NCBI GenBank assembly: GCA_007695285.1
Contig: REEC01000133.1
Location: 58,076-122,075, forward strand
Origin: Spirochaetaceae bacterium
GTDB taxonomy: Bacteria; Spirochaetota; Spirochaetia; DSM-27196; PXBQ01
DNA length: 64,000 nucleotides
Direction of reading: 5' to 3'
Shown here: positions 20,007 through 28,685 of the stretch, piece after piece
How positions within the stretch are numbered: position 1 is the first letter of the stretch
Layout of the letters: each line of letters starts with the position of its first letter
Program-made: the position numbers and the translations under genes
Notes under the pieces: generated by a model
Databases searched by the model: none
The model's input: the letters and a program-made list of their open reading frames with translations, nothing else
What the model was told of the DNA's origin: nothing

Positions 20007-20423
20007 TCATGCAGTGAAGACGTTCTCGATCTGCTCTTTGCCGGGCAGGCGATAGATTTCGAAATCGGAATCAATGCTGATTATCCTCCGGATCGCGGTC
20101 TTTTCCGCCGCGACAACCAAAGTCGCGTCCGCGAAATCCATCGGTAGTTCGCTGTATTTGGTTGTTAGCTCGACGATCCGGGAGATATCGTGTTGCGTTA
20201 TCGTGTGTAGAATGACTCCCGCATTCATGACCCACTCGAGAAAATGAACGTGAACCTTGACGTTGAAATCGAGCATGTGAGTAACTTCCGTCAAAACGGC
20301 GGTCGTCGTCACGAACTTGAACTTGCCGTCCCTCACAAACTCTTTGACCGGCAGGTGGTACCTGTCATCCTTATCGAACAACGCAATGAGTGGTCCTGCA
20401 TCAATGAGCACGGAGTTTGGCAT
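20007..20423 (-). CDS. PIN-domain toxin (VapC-like)
   Basis: Acidic PIN residues in VLIDAGPLIALFDKDD, TTAVLTEVTHML, MDFADATLVVAAE, ISIDSDFEIYR. Confidence 0.85.
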   Translation of the reverse strand: MPNSVLIDAGPLIALFDKDDRYHLPVKEFVRDGKFKFVTTTAVLTEVTHMLDFNVKVHVHFLEWVMNAGVILHTITQHDISRIVELTTKYSELPMDFADATLVVAAEKTAIRRIISIDSDFEIYRLPGKEQIENVFTA

Positions 20424-20652
20424 CGATCTTCTCTTTCAATCGGGTTTTGTACGTCGTCGATAGCGTCCCGTCGCCGCTTCCATAGAGTCCGAAAAATGGT
20501 TCCCCGAGTTCGTAGGAGTCTTTTCGGGATTCCTCCTGGTCGAAAAAACGTTCGAGCGCCATCCGGATTAGTTCGGTCTTTGATTTCTGTCTCCGGCGGG
20601 CCATACTTTCGAGTTTTTGTTCAATCTCTTTTGGTAACCGTACAGACGTCAT
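20401..20652 (-). CDS. Ribbon-helix-helix antitoxin (CopG/VapB-like)
   Basis: TSVRLPKEIEQKLESMARRRQKSKTELIRMALERF RHH motif; overlaps the PIN gene. Confidence 0.8.
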   Translation of the reverse strand: MTSVRLPKEIEQKLESMARRRQKSKTELIRMALERFFDQEESRKDSYELGEPFFGLYGSGDGTLSTTYKTRLKEKIDAKLRAH

Positions 20653-20662
20653 CCCAACCTCC

Positions 20663-20702
20663 GCGTATTACAAATAGTAATACGCAGACCACGCGATGTC
20701 AA
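20663..20702 (-). promoter_or_regulatory. Antitoxin-toxin promoter with operator palindrome
   Basis: Minus strand TTGACA-17 nt-TACTAT overlapping palindrome GCGTATTAC-AAATA-GTAATACGC (20663-20685). Confidence 0.75.
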
Positions 20703-20820
20703 CGTCTCGCGCTCATTCCCGTATGATCTCTTGTGCTGGACTGTCTACCTGCTCCACATACGGCGGTTGGTACCGCCGTCATTACCGATCACCAAGGTCT
20801 GATGTGCGAAAAAACACCTT

Positions 20821-21597
20821 CTACGCGGACACTAACGCGTCAGCGAACTCGTCAGGCTGAGACCAACGGGTGACCGTAGAGAGCTGCTCGGCCAGGCGGA
20901 AGTCTTCATCACTCCAAACGTCAGCGGTGTCGTCAAAGAGTGAGACGAAGCGCATAGCCTCGGGGCCGGCGACAAGATGGTTGAGATCATAAAACGCGGT
21001 GTGAACCTGCGAGACCACCGAGCGTGCTGCCGATCTACTGCCTGTGCTGAGCACGTAGACGAGAGAACTCCTCTGAACTGTCCGGACATGAAAATCCGGA
21101 GTCCAGATGCGACCGGACCTGCCGGTCAATTTCTCTCCGCGCTCAAAGCCGAACTCGCGTTCTACGAGGAAGTCGGAAACCTCGTCGGTAACTGATTCGA
21201 CTGAACGAGTACGAAATGTGAACCAGACGTCGGACACCCTCAACGCTGCCTGTGCAACTCGGGTGACGACAACCGGGAGCTCTTCGCGCGTATGACACCG
21301 AGCCATCAACATCCCTCGGTAGAACTCGACTCCGTGGGTAAGGCACGCGTCGTCGATCAATGCCTTCTGCTTTGGAGAGCGCCGCGGCGCGAGCGTTTGA
21401 CTACGCAGCCAGCGCGTCGTCTCGGCCAAATCGGTTACCAGAATCAACTCGTCCTGGGGCTTGCAGAAGACATCAATGTTGTCGCCATCCGGGTACAGGT
21501 ACGGAGTACGGATGCGGATGAACTCCCCGTGATCTTCACACTGGAGAAGAGCCTCAATCCCACTACGCAGGGCCCCACACATGTCGGCCGCGTTCAT
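20821..21597 (-). CDS. DUF1828/DUF1829-like protein
   Basis: IRIRTPYLYPDGDNIDVFCKPQDELILVTDLAETTRWL is typical of DUF1828, followed by a DUF1829-like C-terminal half. Family assigned by eye. Confidence 0.65.
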   Translation of the reverse strand: MNAADMCGALRSGIEALLQCEDHGEFIRIRTPYLYPDGDNIDVFCKPQDELILVTDLAETTRWLRSQTLAPRRSPKQKALIDDACLTHGVEFYRGMLMARCHTREELPVVVTRVAQAALRVSDVWFTFRTRSVESVTDEVSDFLVEREFGFERGEKLTGRSGRIWTPDFHVRTVQRSSLVYVLSTGSRSAARSVVSQVHTAFYDLNHLVAGPEAMRFVSLFDDTADVWSDEDFRLAEQLSTVTRWSQPDEFADALVSA

Positions 21598-22055
21598 AGA
21601 AAAAACTCCTCCTGCGTCGTCGGCGAGTGAAGTATACCATTGTGTGTAAGCCTCGCCTCAAGACAAAATTGCTTCCACACTCCAGTAATATCGTCGACCG
21701 AGGCAGTGATATCCGACGGCACGTATGCCTCCTTGTCGCGAAACTGTTCGGTCCATCGGTGCTTGTGAGTCTCGCCGACTTGGTCACACTGTGGATTGTG
21801 ATGATCCTTCCCGATGTCCAGTCCGTAGACACGCCCCACGGTCTTGAGGATCAGAACAAATGAGAAGGCCGGGATGAGAGGATTGTGGCTGCCCCGGATA
21901 AACAAAGGCCAACCGGGCTCGGATTGTACCTCGATCCGAAATTCCCGGCACGGCGAGTGGTCCTCGTCCTCCACCCATGCGATATCGCCGTCAAATCGTT
22001 TGGTCGGATCGTCCAAGATTGCCTGAAACTCGGTATTTGTTAGCATCCATAGCAC
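21594..22055 (-). CDS. Hypothetical protein, translationally coupled (ATGA) to the DUF1828-like gene
   Basis: 153 aa; stop overlaps the start of the downstream gene (ATGA at 21594-21597). SD GGAG upstream of the start. Possibly DUF6978-like; not certain. Confidence 0.6.
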   Translation of the reverse strand: MLWMLTNTEFQAILDDPTKRFDGDIAWVEDEDHSPCREFRIEVQSEPGWPLFIRGSHNPLIPAFSFVLILKTVGRVYGLDIGKDHHNPQCDQVGETHKHRWTEQFRDKEAYVPSDITASVDDITGVWKQFCLEARLTHNGILHSPTTQEEFFL

Positions 22056-22197
22056 TCCGTCTCAGACACACCCAAACTGATCAAGCGGAAAAGCTTTGCT
22101 GTCCCGCAGCCTAGTATCGGCCGCGAATGCCCTCAGCGTCAACACGGATCCAAGATCCGTATCGCACCTTCGATTGAACTTCGTGCGTTTCTCCGAT

Positions 22198-23562
22198 TCA
22201 CCCACGAACCGCGAGTCGCGCGTCGGTGCGGAAGCTGTGCGTGAGCATCACGATAACCGCGAAGGCACCGACCACGATCGCGAGTGGATCGGCGGCGACG
22301 ATCCCGATCGTGCCGACCGTCCGCACCGCGGCAAACATGATCAACAGCCCGACCGCAGGGCGGAGCAATGCGATGACGAGAGCGCGTCGCGGTGCGCCGA
22401 TCGCCTGGTAGAAGGCCGCTCCGATAAAGTAAGTGGGGAAAACCAGCAGCGCGATCGCGTTGACGCGCATGAACGGAACGCCAATCGCGATGACCTCGGG
22501 GTCCGAGGTGAAGACCCGGAAAATCGGCGCGGGAAAGAGCATCATGAAGCCCATGCCGATCCACGTGATCACGCTCGAGATTCCGATAGAGAGCCGGACC
22601 GACTGCCTCACGCGCAGCGGATTCTCCGCACCGAAGTTATAACCCGCGATCGGAGGCAGCGCCTGCGCGACACCCATCGCCGGCATCGCCATGATCAGGA
22701 TCGTGCGGAACACGACACCGAAAGCCGAAACCGCGAGAGCTCCGGCGAGCGCGACGATGAGGTTGTTGCGGATCACCTGCAGGACGCCGGAGCTGAGCTG
22801 CCGCATGAGCCCGGAGAAACCGATCGCGAGCGTCTCGCGCAGGATGTCGAGTCGCGGGCGAAGCGAGGCAGGCGTCAGCCGCACCACCCCTTTTCCGCGC
22901 ACGAAGTACGCGACACTGAACACGGTCGTCAGCATGTGACCGAAGAGCGTGGCAAGCGCCGCGCCGCCGACCCCCCATCCGAAGACGAAAATGAAGATCG
23001 GGTCGAGCATGATGTTGAGCAATACACCGGAGGTAAGCGCGACCATCGCGAAGCGGGCACGGCCCTCGCCACGGATCAGGTAGTTCGCGGCGAAGTTGAA
23101 AATCAGAAACGGTTCCGAGAGCACGATGATGCGCGCGTACTCGTAGGTCGGTTGCACGAGTTCACCCGAGGCGCCGAGGATCCGCACGAGAGGAGTGACG
23201 AACGACGCACCGAGGATGCCGACGATGAGCCCGATGAAAGCAGAGGAGCTGAGCGCGGTGCCGGTCGCCGCGCGGGCGTGAGCATTCTCTCCGGCGCCGA
23301 GCGAGCGTGACACGACCGACGCGGCCCCTATCCCAACGAGGTTTCCGAACGACATCACGATCACACGGAACGGAAAGAGCAGCGACACCGCGCCTATCGC
23401 GATTGGACCCACCCCCTGCCCGACAAAAATGGTGTCCACGAGGTTGTACGCCGAGTTGACGAGCAACGCGACCGAGCCCGGAATCGCGATCCGCGCGAGC
23501 AGCCTACCCATCGGCATCGTGCCCAAAAAATCCGCCTTGCCGGGCTCGAGTTTTTCGATCAT
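22198..23562 (-). CDS. MATE-family multidrug efflux transporter
   Basis: Twelve-TM-like protein; PGSVALLVNSAYNLVDTIFVGQGVGPIAIGAVSLLFP typical of MATE. Confidence 0.92.
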   Translation of the reverse strand: MIEKLEPGKADFLGTMPMGRLLARIAIPGSVALLVNSAYNLVDTIFVGQGVGPIAIGAVSLLFPFRVIVMSFGNLVGIGAASVVSRSLGAGENAHARAATGTALSSSAFIGLIVGILGASFVTPLVRILGASGELVQPTYEYARIIVLSEPFLIFNFAANYLIRGEGRARFAMVALTSGVLLNIMLDPIFIFVFGWGVGGAALATLFGHMLTTVFSVAYFVRGKGVVRLTPASLRPRLDILRETLAIGFSGLMRQLSSGVLQVIRNNLIVALAGALAVSAFGVVFRTILIMAMPAMGVAQALPPIAGYNFGAENPLRVRQSVRLSIGISSVITWIGMGFMMLFPAPIFRVFTSDPEVIAIGVPFMRVNAIALLVFPTYFIGAAFYQAIGAPRRALVIALLRPAVGLLIMFAAVRTVGTIGIVAADPLAIVVGAFAVIVMLTHSFRTDARLAVRG

Positions 23563-23640
23563 GGTTTCCTACGATGACAAGTTCGGGCGGCAGGGTCAAC
23601 CGTTTAGACAATCCGAAACGCCTGAGCGCCCGCGGCCGGC

Positions 23641-24273
23641 CTACGCGGGGTGCGGGGTCCAGCGAGTGGGTTCGCGCGTGACGTGATCAAAAACCGCGGT
23701 GAACGACGAGTCGAGTGGGCTGCAAGCGTAGAAACCGATCGGCGCGTCGGCGGACGGCGTGCGTGGCGGATCTTCGTGGCCCATCTCGGCGCTGGTTTCG
23801 CCGAGCGCGGCGAGGTGGAAGATGCGCATCTGTGTGAACTCGGTGCCGGTGAGTGAGGACTCGATCAGAAAGTCCGGGCCCCGACGGCTGAGCCTGTACC
23901 AGATTTCGTCGCGGGACCGGATGTCGACGGTGGCCCAGTCGGAGTAGCCGTGGTTCGTGACGACGCTTCCGAGCCGGGAGAACGATGCGTCGTGATACTC
24001 GATCGACGCCTTGAACCAACAGTCGTCGCTGAGGTAGACCGCCACTCCACACTGGTCGAAGAGCGAGCGGTACTCGAAGCGGACGCGCACGGTGAGCGTG
24101 ATGTTGTCGATCTCGCTCCAAAGCAGCGCGTGCGCGTTGGTATTACGAAACCCGTAGTAGGTGCGCTGCCAGAAGTCGGTACCGGGTTCGGTCGTGATAC
24201 GGAGTTCGGTGCGGGTGACGGAGTGAACGGCCGGCTCGTTGAGCCAGACGGCGCGCGTCAGGTCGAGTTCCAT
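23641..24273 (-). CDS. DUF1349-like protein
   Basis: EPGTDFWQRTYYGFRNTNAHALL..., FDQCGVAVYLSDDCWFKASIEYHD..., IGFYACSPLDSSFTAVFDHV typical of DUF1349. Confidence 0.8.
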   Translation of the reverse strand: MELDLTRAVWLNEPAVHSVTRTELRITTEPGTDFWQRTYYGFRNTNAHALLWSEIDNITLTVRVRFEYRSLFDQCGVAVYLSDDCWFKASIEYHDASFSRLGSVVTNHGYSDWATVDIRSRDEIWYRLSRRGPDFLIESSLTGTEFTQMRIFHLAALGETSAEMGHEDPPRTPSADAPIGFYACSPLDSSFTAVFDHVTREPTRWTPHPA

Positions 24274-24385
24274 TCCACGTATTGTACCAAAGCGCAGACC
24301 GGGCGGCTACCGTGCTGAGCTCAGGCGGCGCATAATGAAGAATGGTTTACGCATCGCGGATCAAGCGAGTACACTCCAGGTGATA

Positions 24386-25873
24386 ATGCAGTATCGATTC
24401 GCCTTCATCATCGCTATTTTCGGTGCCTTCGCTCTGCACGACGGTCTCTCGACTCCGGCCGTGTCGCTCCGCAGCAACAGCGGCACGCCGCCTGTACTGC
24501 AGCTTACCGTCTCCCCGCAGAACGGTGCGGTACGCACGGTCACGTTCGAAACCGCGGTCAGCGGCTTTCGTCTCGAACTCGGAACGGCGGAAGAGTTCGA
24601 GTTCACCGTCGTCCCGTTCGTCACGCCCGGCGTGTACGACGCGGTCCTGGAGCTGGACACTGAAAACGAAACCCACGTGTACGAGTACCGCATCGGTTTT
24701 GTGGACTTCGTCTGGGGGCGCGACAACTTTTCGTTCAGCAACGACGGGGAGCTTCCGACCGGCACCGAATCGTTTTCGGAAGTGTTCGGTCCGTGGGCCG
24801 GAATGCGCTTCCGCCCCCTCACCCCCGCCGAACAGGTCCTGCTCCTGCGATCCGGGTATTCTTTTTTCCGGACTACGGTCGGACGCTGCTACGCGTTCTC
24901 CGGCGGTGCGGTCCGCTATCTCGTGTATCCGGAGCTTTTGCCGCACATGTACGACAGTGTGTACGAGATACCGCGCCGGGACGTTGTGGTCCAGCGGCAG
25001 ATGGACCGGCTCCAGAACGATATCGTGTTCGAGTACTTCGTCGACCGCGGCGTCGATCTGTCGCAGCCACAGTCACGTTCCGCGCTTCTCGGGGAGATAG
25101 AGAGCATCATCGAACAGATCGCGTCGGGGCAACCCGTAGTCGTGAGCTACATCGCTCCAAAAAGGCATCATTCCCTGGTCGCGTATGGCTTCATCGAAGA
25201 CAAGAGCTCGGAGGAGCTCATCCTTCTCGTTGCGAACAACTGGAACGCCGAGCAGGACACGAACATGTACAGCGACGACGCGGAAAACCTTCGCGTCTTC
25301 CTCGCCCGCGACAGGAGTCCACCCTACGTCGAGTGGGTCGGTGTCCCGGTTCCGGAGTACCGATACGCCGAGCGGGTGATGGCCGTGGACGTGCGAAAAG
25401 AATACACGCACCGCGAGGAGTTGTTCGAGCTTCTGCTCGCGGAGCAAAGGGAAGAACTGATCTCTCGGCGGAACGAGACGCTGATCGTCGAAAACGCGGC
25501 GGAGACGCTACTCGTCGACTCATCAGGGAAGAAGTCCGGGTACGTAGACGGGGGCGTCCTGGACGAGATCCCCGGTGTCCGGTTGCTGCACTACGAAGGA
25601 AACCACATCTATTCCTTACCGCGAGAAACCGACGTCTCGTTCACGATCTCAGGGATGCCGGGTCGAGACGATGAGGAAACGCTCCGCCCGGCATCGCTTT
25701 TCTACCTCTCACCGCGAACGGAGCAAGACGACCTCGTCGCGATCCACCGGCGCCTGCGGTTCCCCGACGCGGGAGAGATCCACGGCGAGGTGGTCGGCGG
25801 GCTCGTTACACTTTTGGATTTCCCACCCTCAACGCAAAGCGAGGAGACTGTTACGAACCTTGTAAAAAAGTAG
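24386..25873 (+). CDS. Putative secreted papain-like (C39-like) cysteine peptidase-fold protein
   Basis: Signal-peptide-like N-terminus MQYRFAFIIAIFGAFALHDG; candidate catalytic Cys (VGRCYAFSGG), His (PKRHHSLVAYGF), Asn (LLVANNWN). Confidence 0.5.
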   Translation: MQYRFAFIIAIFGAFALHDGLSTPAVSLRSNSGTPPVLQLTVSPQNGAVRTVTFETAVSGFRLELGTAEEFEFTVVPFVTPGVYDAVLELDTENETHVYEYRIGFVDFVWGRDNFSFSNDGELPTGTESFSEVFGPWAGMRFRPLTPAEQVLLLRSGYSFFRTTVGRCYAFSGGAVRYLVYPELLPHMYDSVYEIPRRDVVVQRQMDRLQNDIVFEYFVDRGVDLSQPQSRSALLGEIESIIEQIASGQPVVVSYIAPKRHHSLVAYGFIEDKSSEELILLVANNWNAEQDTNMYSDDAENLRVFLARDRSPPYVEWVGVPVPEYRYAERVMAVDVRKEYTHREELFELLLAEQREELISRRNETLIVENAAETLLVDSSGKKSGYVDGGVLDEIPGVRLLHYEGNHIYSLPRETDVSFTISGMPGRDDEETLRPASLFYLSPRTEQDDLVAIHRRLRFPDAGEIHGEVVGGLVTLLDFPPSTQSEETVTNLVKK

Positions 25874-25886
25874 ATCTATTTCCGGG
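25846..25886 (+). repeat. Dispersed repeat copy 1
   Basis: GACTGTTACGAACCTTGTAAAAAA identical to 63959-63982, followed by similar ...ATTTCCG sequence. Confidence 0.75.
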
Positions 25887-25996
25887 AATCCGCGGCGCTC
25901 GTGAAGCAAGGAGGAAAAGCCGTAGGTAGTAGAGAGTAACAGCATCTGCTTTTCCGTCCGCTATCACTCGTGAGGAGGCTTACCAGTGCGGAAAAG

Positions 25997-26067
25997 AGCG
26001 GGCGAAGGGAGTCGAACCCTCGTCACGAGCTTGGGAAGCTCGGGTAATGCCGTTATACGACGCCCGC
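25997..26067 (-). tRNA. tRNA-Gly(CCC)
   Basis: Cloverleaf on minus strand: acceptor GCGGGCG/CGCCCGC, anticodon stem CGAGC/GCTCG with loop TTCCCAA (anticodon CCC), T-arm GAGGG-TTCGACT-CCCTT. CCA not encoded. Confidence 0.93.
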
Positions 26068-26103
26068 GTTAATGTCGATGGTATCTCTTCACCGTACCGA
26101 CTG

Positions 26104-27126
26104 TCAAGGTACCGGGACCGTGAAGCGGAGGACTTCGGTGTCGAAACGGTACAGGATGAGGTCGGTCGCGGGGCGCGCGACGTACGGGAGCGCGATTGGG
26201 CCGCCGGGGTGACGCATCTCGAAGAGCGTTGAACGGTCTCCGCCTGGGGCGACCGCGTCGAGGCGCAGATCGACCGGAACCGGGTAGTCCGGAAGCGTGC
26301 GCTCGAACACGCCGAAGACGTGTTCCTCGGGAATTTCGGCGGGTGGAGCCATCGTGAACGTGAGCCGCGTGCCGGGAGCGACCATCGTGCCGGGTTCGGG
26401 TTCCTGCGAGATCACGATACCCGGCCGGCGGTCGGCACGCGGTGAGAGGATCTGGAACACAAACGGCGTATTTGCGCGCGCGAGAAGCGTGATCGCTTCG
26501 GTGTATGGTAACCCCGTGTACGCGGGCAGAGAGATGCGGGGAACGTCTTGCCCGCGACTCACGACGAGTTTCAGGTCGGTCGGACCGGACAGCTCGAATC
26601 CGCTCGGGGGATCCTGTTCGAGCACCGTCCCTGCCGGTTCATCGTCAAAGACGTACATGACGTCGGCGATTCTGAGAAGCGGATCGAATCGCGAATACGT
26701 CGTCTGGAGCTCAATCTGGACGTCATCGAGTGTCCGGCCGACGAAAGACCCGACGTGGCTCACGACCGCGCCCTCCGATACGACCAACACGATTCGCCGA
26801 CCGGCGCGCACGACGGTTCCCGGAGCCGGCGACTGGTCGATAACCTGCCCTTTTGACGCGGGATCGCCGGTAAACCGCAACTGGACGCGCGGGTATAACT
26901 CACGCTCCTGTAGCGATACAAGCGCCTCGAGCGCGTCGACGTTTCGCACGTCGGGAACAAGGGTCTGTTCGGCGCCGCGCAGCGAGATCAGGAAAGTCGT
27001 CAATCCCGCGAGAAACATCAAAAGCGCGATACCGATAAAAGAAAACACGACTATACGAAAGTATCGGGCTTCCGGTTGGTCGGAATCGCCGCTGGTGTAT
27101 CTCCGCCGTCTCATCATCGAAATCAT
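26104..27126 (-). CDS. Membrane-anchored PASTA-domain protein
   Basis: N-terminal TM segment followed by repeated PASTA-like units (VPDVRN...ALVSLQERELYPRVQ...GQVIDQSPAPGTVVRAGRRIVLVVS). Confidence 0.82.
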   Translation of the reverse strand: MISMMRRRRYTSGDSDQPEARYFRIVVFSFIGIALLMFLAGLTTFLISLRGAEQTLVPDVRNVDALEALVSLQERELYPRVQLRFTGDPASKGQVIDQSPAPGTVVRAGRRIVLVVSEGAVVSHVGSFVGRTLDDVQIELQTTYSRFDPLLRIADVMYVFDDEPAGTVLEQDPPSGFELSGPTDLKLVVSRGQDVPRISLPAYTGLPYTEAITLLARANTPFVFQILSPRADRRPGIVISQEPEPGTMVAPGTRLTFTMAPPAEIPEEHVFGVFERTLPDYPVPVDLRLDAVAPGGDRSTLFEMRHPGGPIALPYVARPATDLILYRFDTEVLRFTVPVP

Positions 27127-28073
27127 TCATTCCTCCGCAATTCCGACCCAAGTCTCGAACCGATGAACCCGGGCGTACCGTTCAGAAAAACATTCCCGGT
27201 CAAAGGTTTTCGTGAGGCGAGCTGGAGTTCCCGTACCGCGAGTAAGCCGCTCCCCGTTTGTACCAAAATTCCCGAATCGTTGTCCATACCCGTCACGACC
27301 CCGGGTTCGGCGCCCGAGTTAGAATCAGGAAGCGCGCGCGCGGCGCGGATCGTGAGATCGACTCCCGAAAACGTTGTTCGCGCGCGCGGCCACGGGTCGT
27401 ACGCTCGCACCATCCGGTCTATCTCGACCGCGCCGCGACTCCAGTCGATGACGCCGTCGTCCTTCCGGATGAGCCGGCAGTACGTCGCCTTTGATTCGTC
27501 CTGGGGTTCGAGCTCCGCCGTGCCGTTTTCGATCATAGCGACCGCGCGCGCGACGAGAGGCGCTCCGCGTTCGGCCGCGAGTGTCGTCAAGGTTCGCGTC
27601 GTTTCGGTGCCGAGAAGCGGTACGCGTTCCTGCACCACGATATCGCCCACGTCCATTTTTTCGGCGAGCATCTGGACCGTAAGTCCCGTCTCGTCGTCTC
27701 CCGCGAGGATCGCGGCCGGGATCGGCGCCGGGCCGCGGTGCCGCGGCAGTAACGACGGATGAAGGTTCACGCCGCCTCGCGGAAAAAGACCGAGAAACCG
27801 TGGGCCGAATATTCGGCCGTACGCGACACAGACAAGGAGCTCCGCGCGCAGCTCCGTGACGTCACGACGTGCCTGCGCATCGAGTCGCTCGGGCTTATAC
27901 GTCGGGATCCCACGTTTCTCAGCGATCTCGGCGATCGGGCTCGGCGAAACCCGCCGCCCGCGACCTGAGGATCGATCCGGAGCGGTCAGGACGCCGACGA
28001 CGTCGAAACGATCGGAGAGAAGTTCCAGCGTCGGTGCGCCGATTTCCGGTGTGCCCGCGAACAGAATTCGCAT
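27123..28073 (-). CDS. fmt: Methionyl-tRNA formyltransferase
   Basis: MRILFAGTPEIGAPTLELL; GGVNLHPSLLPRHRGPAPIPAAILAGDDETGLTVQMLAEKMDVGDIV. Confidence 0.96.
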   Translation of the reverse strand: MRILFAGTPEIGAPTLELLSDRFDVVGVLTAPDRSSGRGRRVSPSPIAEIAEKRGIPTYKPERLDAQARRDVTELRAELLVCVAYGRIFGPRFLGLFPRGGVNLHPSLLPRHRGPAPIPAAILAGDDETGLTVQMLAEKMDVGDIVVQERVPLLGTETTRTLTTLAAERGAPLVARAVAMIENGTAELEPQDESKATYCRLIRKDDGVIDWSRGAVEIDRMVRAYDPWPRARTTFSGVDLTIRAARALPDSNSGAEPGVVTGMDNDSGILVQTGSGLLAVRELQLASRKPLTGNVFLNGTPGFIGSRLGSELRRNE

Positions 28074-28576
28074 CAGGAGTTTGCGCGTTCGCGCAGATCC
28101 TCGCGCGAGTATGTCTCAAGGAGCCGTTCGGTTTCGTCCTGCGCGAGGTGATCGAGGAAAAGAACGCCGTTGAGATGGTCGTACTCGTGCAGGATAACTC
28201 GCGCGAGAATGCCGTCGGCGTCGATAGTGAACGGACGTCCGCGTTCGTTCCACGCCTGCACCTTGAGCGCGGACGCACGAACGACGTCGGCGTAGATGCC
28301 GGGGATGCTGAGGCACCCTTCCTCGAGCGGTCGCGTTTCGGGGGATGTCTCGATAATCTGCGGGTTTATGAAGACACGCGGCTTGTCGCGTTCAACGTGC
28401 GTCACAAAAATCCGCATCAGACGTCCGACTTGAACGCCCGCGAGGCCGATGCCCTTCGCCTTGTGCATCGTCTCGATCATCTGTTTGGCAAACGTCTTGA
28501 GCTCGTCGTCGATCTCGCGTACGGGTTCTGATTTCTTGTACAGCAACTCATCCGGATAGAAACATAGCGAAAGCAT
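28073..28576 (-). CDS. def: Peptide deformylase
   Basis: GIGLAGVQVG, EEGCLSIPGIYADV, VILHEYDHLNGVLFLD. Confidence 0.96.
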   Translation of the reverse strand: MLSLCFYPDELLYKKSEPVREIDDELKTFAKQMIETMHKAKGIGLAGVQVGRLMRIFVTHVERDKPRVFINPQIIETSPETRPLEEGCLSIPGIYADVVRASALKVQAWNERGRPFTIDADGILARVILHEYDHLNGVLFLDHLAQDETERLLETYSREDLRERANS

Positions 28577-28685
28577 GAACTCCCCTTGTCGGTGGTTCGG
28601 GTCGTGAACCGTGGTTAATAATACTGATAACCGGTGCAAAAACTCAAGCTCGGATCGATATATACGTTCGGCGCGAAGCTCATCT

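Noticed and set aside
20760-20779. Perfect hairpin ACGGCGGT-TGGT-ACCGCCGT downstream of the DUF1828-like gene
   Set aside because: Could be a Rho-independent-like end, but lacks a T-run on either strand; not enough to call a terminator or other element.
18917-22055. CRISPR-Cas or prophage content in the accessory stretch
   Set aside because: No regularly spaced repeats, Cas motifs, integrase, capsid or terminase genes were seen.
22096-23310. 404-aa plus-strand ORF opposite the MATE transporter
   Set aside because: Highly charged, D/R/E/H-rich antisense translation of a membrane protein gene; typical artefact.
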